The notes below the pieces were generated by a model. The model was not told the origin of the DNA, did not search any database, and saw only the letters and a program-made list of their open reading frames with translations. A stretch of DNA of 64,000 bases, from the NCBI RefSeq assembly GCF_000276665.1, contig NW_004955433.1:17613591-17677590 (forward strand). Direction: 5' to 3'. The translations under genes and the position numbers were made by a program. This DNA is from Chinchilla lanigera (taxonomy: Eukaryota; Chordata; Mammalia; Rodentia; Chinchillidae). Below, piece after piece: positions 1 to 9,772 of the stretch (position 1 is the first letter of the stretch; every line of letters starts with the position of its first letter).

Positions 1-465
1 TAGTCAATATAGTAATGTCAGTGCAATGCTAGGTCATAGGAATGTCAAGCACATACGTTTTATTATCTTGAGTACTAACTCTAGAAGCCCAGGCATTGTT
101 CTGGGAAGCAGCTAAACGATCCTGTGGAGAAGGCACGTAAATGAGGTCCAGATGACAGCCCCAGCTGAGCACCCACCCTACAGCCAGCAGTGCCTGCTAG
201 ATATGCATGTGATACATCCAACTTCCAGCTGTCAAGTCATACCTCTGATGAAACCACACAGACCACAGAAAATATGTCTGTATTTCAGGGGAACAAGCAA
301 AACATGTTACTGTATCAACAATACATTAAACTATTACATATAGAAATTGTCATCAGGTTTTGTCATGATTTGTGGCATAGAGATAACTTGAACACTCTTC
401 AGACACCATATTCCTCCCTTCTGCTCTTTTCTAGCCTCACTAGCTTTCTTTTAGACCCTTGAGAC
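1..465. other. Unannotated AT-rich sequence
   Basis: I recognise no gene, RNA or repeat here. Two overlapping short frames (152-343 and 190-462) lack recognisable motifs and look like chance openings. Confidence 0.5.
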
Positions 466-775
466 TTCTTCATTTTCCTTTGCTTTCACATATGGTTTTC
501 CTTCCCTGGAATGCTCTATTTCACTTCTAATTAACTTTCTCAGCCAATTTCTATTTTTCTTTTAGGATTTTCTCAAGCATCTCTTTTTACAAAAGATTTT
601 TGAGCTTCCAGACTAGCTGTCAGCATTTTTCTCTCTGGCTCTCATAGCACTTTTAATTTTCCAATTGAGGTCACAGTTTGATTACAATTCAGCCGAGAAA
701 CTAGACTAAAAGCCTCATCATGGTCAATCTCTTAGCTCAAATGAATGAATTTCAGAACCTGCTGTAATGTACAGC
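466..775 (+). repeat. L2 LINE 3' fragment
   Basis: The stretch follows the familiar L2 3' end in order: a TTTCCTTCCCTGGAATGCTC-like start near 500, a 'tctcaagcatc' block near 570, 'ctcatagcacttttaa' near 640, an 'aaactagactaaaagcc' block near 700, and a final 'aatgaatgaat' near 740. L2 is an ancient mammalian LINE that is no longer mobile. The copy is diverged and has no open frame. Confidence 0.65.
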
Positions 776-904
776 ACATGCCAAATTCTTCATAAGTCTT
801 TGTCAAATTGATGGTGAAAATAATTTAGTAATCACCTAACATATTTATCTAATTCCTAATCTGTAGCATGCAGTGTTCTAAATATTAAGAATTTACTGTG
901 AACT

Positions 905-1255
905 AGGATAACTAGGTCCTAGTTTTTATAGGGCTCAGATAAAATAACAAAAATAATTCCAGGTAGTGATAACATGCTGTGGATAAAGATAAATCAGAGT
1001 ATTAAAATAAAAAGAAGGAGGGTGGAGTAGGTATTTTAATAGGACTTATGTGACAGGTGATGATTAATTAGAGATCTGAGTAAAAATGTATTACAGGAAA
1101 AGGAAAAAGCATATGAAAAATTTCTGCAGTAGAAAAATATTTAAAAACTAAGAGGACATGGGCTAGAGGGATTGGAGAGTGAAAGAGTAAGGTAAATCAG
1201 GGAACTGGACTCTAAAATTACTGCCAGTGTTATAGCATAGAAAGGACTGTGTAGT
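905..1255 (-). repeat. L2 LINE fragment, antisense
   Basis: Purine-rich text such as 'gtagtgataacatgctgtgg', 'aagaaggagggtgga', 'gtgacaggtgatgatt' and 'agagatctgagtaaa' follows the reverse complement of the L2 body upstream of its 3' end. It is heavily diverged. It lies beside, and opposite to, the L2 fragment just to the left. Confidence 0.5.
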
Positions 1256-1265
1256 TTCTTGTGAG

Positions 1266-1282
1266 TTTTTTTTTTTTTTTTT
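1266..1282. repeat. Poly(T) tract
   Basis: A run of 17 T sits immediately left of the antisense MaLR LTR. It could be the tail of a minus-strand retrotransposon, but no recognisable body follows it. Confidence 0.8.
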
Positions 1283-1317
1283 AAGCATGGTGGTAAACTA
1301 TATATCTTAGTTGTTTT

Positions 1318-1654
1318 TCTGATTGCTGAGACAAGAGGTGGAAAGGTTTATTTATCTCACAGTTTGCACAAGTTTCAGTCCACTATGGGCTGGTTCTAAG
1401 ACAGCGCAGTATGGCTGAGAGGCAACCTATTCATGAAGGCAGAAGACCCCAAATGCAACAAGATGAGAGAAGGGAGAATGCCTGTTGCCACCCCTTATAT
1501 TGCATGCAGGCTACCCACCCTAGGGTAGGTGTAGCTCTCAGTCCCAGGATTAGACCATGAATCAATCACAGACTCTAGATGCAGCCACCTCAGAAAAGCC
1601 ACCACTCATGACCCCATGAGGCTTTGGGGGGACATTCAGACACAAACCATAGCA
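1318..1654 (-). mobile_element. ERVL-MaLR LTR (rodent MT/ORR1-like), antisense
   Basis: On the minus strand it starts with TGCTATGGTTTG at the right edge. It continues with CCCCCCAAAGCCTCATG and a GATTGATTCATGG block, and ends with the MaLR 3' signature 'actgtgagataaataaacc' that contains the polyadenylation signal. A few bases of internal-type sequence (cagcaatcagaaaaac, minus strand) may follow on the left. The LTR at 27405-27740 has the same order of blocks, so both seem to belong to one subfamily. No internal coding sequence is attached, so it is probably a solo LTR. Confidence 0.75.
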
Positions 1655-2690
1655 CTATGAATGAATCAGGGAACCTGATTTTACTTCTTTATGTGACAAA
1701 AGGTGTGTAGGTGGAAAATATTCTCTGTTGGGTGGGATGGAGGAGTAGAAGCAAAAACACTACAGACTATGACAGTGGACCATACCAGGAATAACTGTGG
1801 CTCATATCATACCAGAAGTTTGGGGCAGGCCCTATAAAGTGTTCAGAGGCTAGATCTGCTTAGAAAGTTGAATCAGTGAAATTTGCTGAATTAAAAAAGG
1901 AGTTTGAGATCTTCCCATTTTCTTCTTCCCATGACTTTTCTCCTGTATTCTTATTCAGTTTTACTTTTCTCCCCGTGTTCTGCAGTTCTCCAGAACTCTA
2001 GGAAAATATGCTGGCCCTCTGAAATTTTATGCACATCTGGTACTTAATGACAAAATTAAAAGCTTTGGAGTCAAGAATCCTTCTCAATGAGTCATTATTT
2101 CCAGAGGTCTAAATTCTTTAACTCTACAATTCTTTTCCTTGTTGCAATAAACAAGAAATCCTCCCTGGGTGCTTCTGCTAATATGTCTGACTGCATTCCT
2201 CCCTCCCACCCGTGTGAAATTAACAGCATTCTCTTCCCCCAGTACACAAGTGCCTGTGCTGCTTTACAGGTGAATTAATTGTTCATTTCATTTGATTTTC
2301 TTCAAATGAGCTTCAGTTTATTTCTCCTCAATTTGTCTTTGGCAGATTTATTTTAAAAGTCTTTTACTTCAGTTCCTAAAGTATTTATCCTCTGGGTCTC
2401 TTCTTTTTCCTGTACGATGGGAGACTAATTATTCTTCTTCTAATGAAGTTCTAAATGCATCCCATATGGTGGTATATGTGTGTGCAGACCAAAGATGCTT
2501 TGGGATGAAATAAGTGTATCTTCTCCTGGGGTTTCCTTATAAACTTCGCTTTGTAGTGATGATAAATTCAAAGATTCAGAGACTGTAGGTTGCTATAGAG
2601 ATCATCTTTCCTCACATTCCTCTTTCAATAGATAGCAAGAGAAAAGTGAGAACTACTTAGCTTGATCATGAAAGAATTAAGGGCTGGAAA
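1655..2690. other. Unannotated sequence
   Basis: AT-rich, without recognised genes or clear repeats. A 63-codon frame at 2087-2278 has no motif and is taken as chance. Confidence 0.5.
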
Positions 2691-3014
2691 GCAAGAAACG
2701 AGTTCTAGTCCCAAATCTGCCCGTGACATTTTAAAATATCTTCTGTATTACTGTCTCTTGAATTCCAGGTGAGAAAACTGGTTCACAGAGAGAGAGGAAG
2801 GAAATAAATTCTTCAGAGTATTGCCTATGTCTTCCATTCCAAGTCAGGCTTCTTTCTTTTAAAGTAATTATCTCTGTTTATAAATAGTATAAATTAAGTA
2901 ACTACCTTCATGAAAGCCCAAGTCCCTCCTGTCCATGTTTTTTTACCTTATCTTATAGACAGTAGGTACTAAATATTTTTTGAATGGATGAATCAATTAG
3001 ATAATATTGTGAAG

Positions 3015-3190
3015 TACCTATTAGGTTTGCAAAAGAGTAGCAAGCACTGTATCTTTGTAAGTTAAGTTAATGTACAGGATTCAATACGTTAACTTAATCT
3101 TCACAAGAAGATAGTGATATCTGGAAATAATAAAGACTGGAAAATCTGAAGCTGAAACTTAGTAAGTTGAAATAAATTGATAACAACCAG
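3015..3190 (+). repeat. MIR-type ancient SINE fragment (decayed)
   Basis: The text 'agcaagcactgta', then 'taacttaatcttcacaagaa', then 'gctgaaacttagtaag' keeps the order of the common mammalian MIR-type consensus (size of the feature, oldest bases, then 'gaaactgaggc...'). A short L2-like tail (2960-3000, 'aggtactaaatat...gaatggatgaat') lies just before it. Highly diverged. Confidence 0.45.
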
Positions 3191-3502
3191 CCAATTTACA
3201 GAATTGTAATGTGCATGTAATTCATATGATTTCAAAATCAAGTCTTTAGTCTTTCCAAAACACCAAAGCAATAATTACCATGATTGCTATGTTCCAACCA
3301 GTAATGTTAACAACTGTTCATATTTTATGTCATTAATTTTTCAAAATGACCCTTGAAAGGAAGTGAAGTTTTATTCATATCAGGAAACCAAAACTTGATA
3401 TTTCTAAGCATATTTGTCTAGATAACTTAACTAGTAAATGGGTAAGAGTTTTAATTCCATTTTGTGTAATAAAGCAATAAAGCTTTACTTTCTGTTTGCT
3501 TA

Positions 3503-3592
3503 TTTGTTTTTTTATGGTGCTAGGGATTGATCCCAGGGTCTCACATGTGGTGGAGCTGGACAAGAACTCTCCCTTGGAGCTACAATTCTGTT
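3503..3592 (-). repeat. tRNA-derived (ID-like) SINE, antisense, decayed
   Basis: The plus strand reads T-rich, then 'ggtgctagggattgatccca', 'gggtctcacatg', and later 'ggagctacaatt'. This is the reverse complement of an ID-type tRNA-derived SINE, with a box-B-like region left and a box-A-like region right. The middle is disrupted. Confidence 0.55.
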
Positions 3593-3829
3593 TCCTCAGG
3601 CTTCACCTATTCAGTTTTCATATTTTCTATCCTGATGGATTAAACATGTCCTTTGTCAGAATAAGTCGTGTCACTTTGTAGCTGTTAGAGATCAATACTT
3701 TTCACATTTCTTTAAAGCTATTTTACTTACCTAGTGAAAACAGAAGGGCATTTTACTTGTCATTACCAGATATACAAATGGAGTAATACTGAGACAGAGG
3801 AGAAGCCCTAAACTCTCTAGGTTTTCCAG

Positions 3830-4330
3830 TGCCAGCCAAAAGGGATGTGGCTGGGCCGGGAGCAGGCCTGCTTATCCTGCTGTCTTTCCTCGCCCCGCCA
3901 CTTCCTCCCTCTCCACGCCTGGGACAACATCCTTTGGGGTCCTTGCCGAGCATCTAGTGGGTGGTCCCCACCAGTCGACCCAGCATGAATCGGACTCGAC
4001 CATCAGCGTAGTGCCTCTCCCCGCACTCCAGCCACTTCAGCTGCTGCTGTCCCTTTGAGGAAGGAGAAAAGGGCACCATGGCAGGGCTCAGAGCAGGGAG
4101 GGAGGGCTCTTGGCCCATTTTTAACATTCCCAGATTGTTACAGCCAGGCTTTCAAAAGACTCCCTGGTTTCAGCTTTGCACCCTCACTGGATTACTACCC
4201 AGAGCCCTACACCAATCACAGGACTGTGGCTGCTGTCTAAGCAGTGTTCCCCATACCTTTCTGAAGTTAGTCTATGAAGGCACTTTCAAGGTACTGTCCC
4301 CCCTGTGCTGAGCACAGGCCCTGTTAAAAT
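3830..4330. other. GC-rich, CpG-containing segment of unknown origin
   Basis: This stretch is clearly richer in G+C and CpG than its surroundings ('gccgggagcagg', 'cgccccgcc', 'ccagtcgacccagc', 'aatcggactcgaccatcagc'). Short frames on both strands cross it (3753-3953 minus, 4055-4311 plus), with no recognised domain and no splice structure that I can defend. It may be the GC-rich 5' UTR or LTR of a degraded retroelement, since retroelement text surrounds it, or a small unique CpG-rich piece. I do not call a gene. Confidence 0.4.
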
Positions 4331-4499
4331 AAAAATTCCCTCTAGTGGTCCTTTAAACCTGCTCATGATTTATACCTTGGTTAGTATGGCTCCAAAAGTC
4401 CTGTAAAAAGTCTTCTTAGGACTCTTATTTTGAATAGCGTGGACAGAGCATCATTTCAAAAGAAAGATTAATAAACACTAGGAGCCATTAGCACAGAAG

Positions 4500-4760
4500 A
4501 GCTCTAGAGCCCAGCAGCCAGTGGAGATCAGCAGCAGAAATGAACACCAGCAGAGTCAACCTACATGGTTGGGCACAAGCCTGTGCCAGTCAGCAGTAGC
4601 CAATAGAAGCACCTGACAAAGTCAACTTATAGCGTCTGGCACAATTCAGCACCAGCTGGTGCTGGCCGGGAGTGGCAGTGACCAACAGCCAGCTGTGTCA
4701 ACTGTTGGCATTTGGCATCATGTAGTATCATCCACTGACCTCAGAACAACTCTCAGAGCC
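4500..4760. repeat. Degenerate tandem repeat, about 66-76 bp period
   Basis: 'gtcaac' recurs at 4555, 4621 and 4697. Each copy is followed by a G/T-rich block with 'ggcac' or 'ggcat' and then 'cagcag/cagcacc/cagtgacc' text. Units are diverged and of unequal length. The repeats lie downstream of the GC-rich segment and could be the enhancer-type repeats of an LTR or L1 5' end, but the family is not identified. Confidence 0.45.
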
Positions 4761-4851
4761 GCACTTTGCCAATTTGTGAGTTTCATCTGAATCCTGCAAA
4801 AGAACTCTCAACTGATAGTTAACAATATCATGGATTATCCAAAAGATTTGC

Positions 4852-4890
4852 AATAAATAAATAAATAAATAAATAAATGATAAATAAATA
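4852..4890. repeat. (AAAT)n microsatellite
   Basis: Eight or more AAAT units with one interruption ('tgataaataaata'). Confidence 0.9.
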
Positions 4891-4891
4891 G

Positions 4892-5690
4892 GAAAATATC
4901 AAATTCAGTTTAGTCTTTGAGAGATACTTTTTAATACGTGAACCCCACTATTAGAGCTGTGGGAAATGGTAGAAGTCAGGTATTTATTAGTACTACCCCT
5001 GTCTTTAGCTTTCTGAAACTCTCTGGTGACACTAGTCCCCAATTTTTATCAAATAAGTTCCAAATTCCCTAGAGTGGCTTTAAAGTAGGTTCAAATACTT
5101 TTCATGATTATTGTATCTTTCCCCAGACAATTTTTTCTTGTTCTCAATGGATGGATTTCAGAAACATCATGTACTGATGTGCCACTGGTCATTGCATTTC
5201 TACCTAAGCTTTCTCTCTTTTGTCTTATCTTACCAGGAAGCCAGTTCATTTTATTCATCCTCTATCTGTTCTAATATAGTCATATGCTCTAAGAGTTGAG
5301 TGGTTAAATAAAATCTAGGTAGTATTTGGAATGTATTTATACTAAAAAAATTATCTGTTCTTCATCTAAACTTCAATGTTAACTGAGTCTTAGATTTTTA
5401 TTTGTTTGTTGTTTTCTTGCTGTTTGGGGCTGGGGGGTATCTGGCAACTATGTATTAGGATTATTCTTCCTCTTAAGTATTTGTGAGATACCACAGGTCT
5501 GTGCCCGATTGGAATTTCATTAGTTACCTTCTCTATATAAGCCTTTAATCATGTTCTATGAGTTATTATTTATCTTTAAAACATTGATGAGTGTGGCTAA
5601 GAAGAGAAAGAAAATGAGATAGAGATATATTGGTAGTTCTTTAATAGTGCCATGGGATTCAATTTGTTTCACATTTATCTTAATGCATCA
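4892..5690. other. Unannotated sequence
   Basis: No gene recognised. Some L2-like wording occurs around 5000-5260 ('ttatcttaccaggaagcc'), but it is too weak to place. Confidence 0.4.
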
Positions 5691-5693
5691 TAG

Positions 5694-6690
5694 TTTATTT
5701 TTTATCTTAAAGATAAAAGAATGAAAATATGTTAGCAAACACACATGCATTTACAAAATAACACAAAAACAATACAAGCAATATAGAATTTCAGACAAGG
5801 TAGTAGGAAATTAACAATGGTTGTTGTATTATATATTGATATCTTCAAATTGGGTACTCAGATAAACAAATATAAATATTTAAGATTGATCAAACATTTA
5901 AACATCAACTGTTCCTTTCAATGGAGCAATAAGTTAGCAGTAAAGCTATGTTAGCTAGCCTGTATACATAGATACATATTTTTCCCTTTCTTTCTTTTCT
6001 CTTTTCCCTCATCCCAATTGTTCTTACCTGTTGAGCAGTTTCCTTTCCTTTCACAATGACTATTATACCTCCTAGATTTTATTCACTCTTTCAAGTTTTT
6101 ACACTAGTGAGACAATATGGTGTTTACACATGCAGGTCTGATTTATTTCACTTGAGTATGGTCTTTAGTTGTGTCCATTTTCCTATAAAAGCCCTGACAT
6201 TATCTTTCTTTATAGCTGAGTAATATTGCATTATGTAAAAATACAACTTTTTTTTAACCATTCCTCAGTTGATGGGCATTTGGGTTGCTTCCATGATATA
6301 GCTATTACAAATTGCACTGCTATAAACATGGGTTCACATGTATTGCTGTAATATGATGTTTTCAGTGCTTCTGGGAAAAAACTCAAAAGGGAAATAGCTG
6401 GGTTGAATGGGACCTCTAGTCCTAGTTTACTGAGGAATCTCCAAACTGATTTCTACACTGGTTTCACCAGTCTACACTCCCACTAGCAGTGGAGAAGGGT
6501 GCCTTTTTCTCCACAGCCTCACCAGCATTTGTTACTGGTTAATTTCTAATGCTAGCCATTCTTACTGGGGTGAGATGGAATCTCAGTGTTGTTTTAATTT
6601 GCATCTCATGAATGCCTAATGATGTTTAACATTTTCTCATGTATTTATTTGACATTTGTAGTTCTTTATCTGGGAAGTGTGTATAGTTTA
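5694..6690 (-). mobile_element. L1 LINE 3' UTR and 3' end, antisense
   Basis: Read on the minus strand this is L1 3' sequence. The plus strand shows the classic antisense landmarks: 'tgatgggcatttgggttgct' near 6270, 'gttcacatgta' near 6330, 'ctccaaactgatttctacac' near 6440, 'gtgagatggaatctca' near 6570 and 'ttaatttgcatctcatgaat' near 6595. The left end (5694-5870) is the terminal 3' block shared with the fragments at 9395, 15735, 22030, 49835 and 50225. 5' truncated, non-coding. Confidence 0.85.
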
Positions 6691-6939
6691 ATAAAAATTT
6701 CATACTGCAAACTCCAACGTTGGAAAATAAGGTCATCAAGTATTTTCCGTGTCTTAAATCAGTGACAGTTTTGCTACATTATCCATGCATTTATGCATTT
6801 CTACACAATGATCATGTATGTACCACATTTAAATATGCTTAATTATGCAATTTGGGCACTATGAACTTATTATAAAAGTAGGTGAATATCAAAGGGAAAA
6901 CATTTATTGAGGGATAAACATATGCTAGATATTGGATTA

Positions 6940-7110
6940 ATCATTTCTTTTGCTATGTGTATATGAAAATCATCGGAGCCATATGATAGCCCTGGTGCTG
7001 TAGATCAAGAGAATGAACTTAAGAGTGTTACACTAATTTTGTACAAGGGCACACATAGAGTAAGCACTAAAATAGAGTTGGAATCTGAATCTACCTTCAG
7101 CTGGCTCTCA
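6940..7110 (+). repeat. MIR-type ancient repeat fragment
   Basis: Order of blocks: 'atgctagatattggattaa', then 'agccatatgatagcc', 'gaatgaacttaagagtg', 'acacatagagtaagcac', 'gagttggaatctgaat'. This parallels the MIR-type consensus that ends in a 'cacacagctagtaag...gattcgaa' block. Confidence 0.45.
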
Positions 7111-7404
7111 AGATGTTTACTATTTACTTGAGTGAAGAGCTCATTGCAAAGTTAAAAGGCTTAAGTTGCTTTATTCTGTCTTTTCTCTAATGACTTGGAA
7201 AAGCATCTTAGAAGAAGAAATCAGCATTTGTATTTCCATCAACCAGAATTAGCAGCTGTTAACATACATGGATGCATTCTTTCTGTTTTTCATCATTACA
7301 ACTGTGAATTTCAAGGAAAAATATTTCATTTATTTTTGTAAAATGAAAAATGTGCATCAGAAACATTCAAGTAATGTATAAAAATTTCATAAAGAAAATT
7401 TATT

Positions 7405-7488
7405 TAATTTGTATTTGAACCAAGAATCAAACTCAGGACCTCGTGCTTGCCAGGCAAGCACCATGCCATTGAGTTATTCCCAGACCTG
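7405..7488 (-). repeat. tRNA-derived (ID-like) SINE, antisense
   Basis: The plus strand 'ccaagaatcaaactcagga', 'cctcgtgcttgccaggcaag', 'caccatgccattgag' is the reverse complement of the ID-type SINE, with both internal promoter boxes recognisable. Moderately diverged. Confidence 0.7.
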
Positions 7489-7676
7489 GACAATGTTCAT
7501 TTAAAGGTCTTTTTTGTTGTTGCTTGTTTGTTTGTTTTCTTACATAATGTAAACAGTCACACTAATTCATACCGCTGGATGTTAAGCTCTCATTATTTTA
7601 AAAAAAGCTCTCATGTATGTGAACGAGAAAAAGAGGAATTAAGGAAAATAAGAGAGGGAATGGAATGTCTGTCATA

Positions 7677-7985
7677 ATGCCATACACCTGTATTCCCTAC
7701 TATTTTGGAGGCTCAGGTGGTAGGATTGCAAGTTTCGGGGCTGGGGATTTAGCTCAGCAGTGCAGCACCTGCCTGGCAAGCACAAGGTCGTGAGTTCGAT
7801 TCTTGGTACCGAAAAAAAAAAAAAAAAAAAAAAAAAAGAAGAAGATTGCAAGTTTCAAGCCATCTGGACAAATTAATGAGGTCCTGTATCAAAACAAGAT
7901 AAAAGATGCTCAAGGTTGTACCTCAAGAGTGGGGTGTTTACCCAGACTATGTGAAGACCTGCGCTAATCTTCTGTATTACTAAAA
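7677..7985 (+). repeat. Composite B1 plus ID-like SINE, interrupted by a younger ID
   Basis: Left part: 'catacacctgtattccctac' and 'ttttggaggctcaggtggta' is a diverged B1 start. After the nested ID insertion it resumes with 'aagccatctggacaaa' and 'gaggtcctgtatcaaaac', the B1 3' part. A decayed tRNA-like tail follows ('gctcaaggttgtacctcaag' to 'tctgtattac'), as in B1-dID dimeric SINEs. Confidence 0.6.
7737..7843 (+). mobile_element. ID-type tRNA-derived SINE with target-site duplication
   Basis: A well preserved SINE: 'ggggctggggatttagctca' carries box A, and 'ggtcgtgagttcgattct' carries box B, so it would be read by RNA polymerase III. It ends in GGTACCG and a 26-base A tail. The 13-bp direct repeat GATTGCAAGTTTC flanks it at 7724-7736 and 7844-7856 without mismatch, which marks L1-mediated insertion and a young age. 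It sits inside an older B1-derived SINE. Confidence 0.92.
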
Positions 7986-7989
7986 ATTA

Positions 7990-9390
7990 TGAGGGAGTAA
8001 GTGGAGAGGAGAAAGATGGAGAAAAAAGAGAAAGATATAGATATAAATACCTTCACAAAAATTATCTCAAATGATACTGTCCTTATTAAAATTACTGACT
8101 ATCACTAAACGGTTAATAAAAAGAAACCAAAGTATATCTGATAAAATGAACAGAAGTATTTCTCCACCACTGCTGAAAGTACTAAAAGATCCTTACAAAA
8201 TAAATATTTAGAAAAGATTATTAGAGAAACATTAAACATTACACTTATTTTTAATGGTGTACTTAATTTTAGTCCACACAATAACTATCCTGAAGCACAA
8301 AATCACAAGGACTCTGTACTCCCTACCTATTCTCTAAGTTGTGTGAATGTAATTGTGTGTGTGTTTATGTGTGTGCTCATTCGTGTAGGGGGCACATATG
8401 TGTTTAAAAAACTAGAAAATATTATTAAAAAGTACATCTTAAAACAATAAATTTACATTTTTCTATAGCCTTTATTTACACAGTATTTTTGCTTTAGTAT
8501 CCTCTGTATGCTTTCATGCATTTTATTTTTACCTCTGGCCTTTCCTATCATGAATTGTCTCTTTCTGAATGATTGTTTTTGATTCTGTTTTTAATTGATG
8601 GGACATTGTCAAGCAATTTAAAAAAATAACAATTTTATAGCTTTTAGGCCTGTTAAATGCTTTAGGTTTTGAAAATGTTACCTGTTGCCATTATAGTTGG
8701 AAGGCAGTTTGGCTAGGTTTACACTGCTTGAATGTTATTTTCTTTCCACAGAACTCTAGCTGATTTTGTGGATGTGTAGCTCATTGTAGGCCAGAAGTGA
8801 ATATAGTTAAGAAGGTTGACACTAGTCTGATTCCTCTTTCCTGTAGGTGATGTTAATTTTACCCCAGATATCTGACGAATTCCCTCATTGTCTTGAAGTT
8901 TGACAGTTTCTCTAAAGTGTGTATTGGTCTTATGATTAATTTGATTTTGTGCTCAATTTGTATTCCTTTTCAACAGTATACCTTGTGTTATATGATTAAG
9001 TTGATTTTCTGTTTTATATGTAGTTTACCTCAGGGATACCAGTTGCCCGACTCTGAACCACCACATCCTCCAAATCTAGTAGTTACCCACTAATTGTATT
9101 GCCCTGTTGTTTTCATCTGCATTCACTGTAATTATTCCAGTATCCATAATTTAGGTGTAGGTTATTCTGGGGTTGTTTTGCATATTTTTCAGTTTATTGG
9201 TTGCATAATGAGAACAGACCCCTAGTGTGTTTCCTTTAATCCTTCTTGTCTTATTTTACTTTTATAATACAGTCTGGAATCTTCTATTCCAGACTATTTT
9301 ATTGAATTAAAATCATTTTTCTTCAAAAATATGAAGACATTTTAAGGCATTTGTATTGGGTTTTATTCTATATTTTGTTCTTTGACAATT
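7990..9390. other. Unannotated AT-rich sequence
   Basis: No gene recognised. The stretch 8480-9100 reads T-rich on the plus strand and might be a very old antisense L1, but no landmark is firm. An imperfect internal repetition occurs at 8928-8960 and 8985-9020 ('atgattaa.ttgatttt'). Confidence 0.4.
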
Positions 9391-9394
9391 TGTT

Positions 9395-9560
9395 TTTATT
9401 TTTTATTTTTTTATTTTAAAGAGAATGGTTTGTGTAAATGAGATGCAAACCAAAAACAGAACAGTAGCAGCATACCAGTATCACAAATATAAACAAACCA
9501 AAGCAAGAACATTTAAAGTGATACAGAGTTTCAAGACAAAATAATACTTTTTATCTATTC
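9395..9560 (-). repeat. L1 3'-end fragment, antisense
   Basis: Starts with 'tttattttaaagagaatgg', continues through an A/C-rich block with 'aaaccaaaaacag', and reaches 'gatacagagtttcaagacaa' at 9520-9539. The same succession occurs at 15735, 22030, 49835 and 50225. Confidence 0.65.
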
Positions 9561-9604
9561 TTTAAAGTTTTGTTTGTAAATTTTCTATCATCTATATGTC
9601 TATC

Positions 9605-9772
9605 TTTTTTTTTTTTTTTTTTTTAGTGTGTGTAGGTGTATGTATCTGTGTTTGTCACTAGGGATAGAACTTGGAGCCTTTGAGAAACCCAGACTAGACT
9701 TGAAGTTGTGGTCCACCTTTGCCAACCTAGCAGGGTGCTGGGATTATAAGCATGCACCACCATGCGAAGTTT
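9605..9772 (-). repeat. SINE, antisense, B1-like with T tract
   Basis: A run of 20 T (9606-9625) is followed by a decayed tRNA-like part ('cactagggatagaacttgga'). A B1 5' end in reverse then follows ('gggtgctgggattataagca', 'tgcaccaccatgc'). The order fits an antisense composite SINE. Confidence 0.6.

Noticed and set aside
3753..3953. Minus-strand frame with Gly/Arg-rich start in the GC-rich block, considered as an exon
   Set aside because: GC-rich DNA opens frames on all strands. No splice sites, homologous domain or conserved start can be argued.
7737..7812. Possible tRNA gene (internal box A and box B)
   Set aside because: SINE architecture with A tail and target-site duplication. The other copies at 13573, 43549 and 60481 show that it is a dispersed ID-type element, not a tRNA gene.
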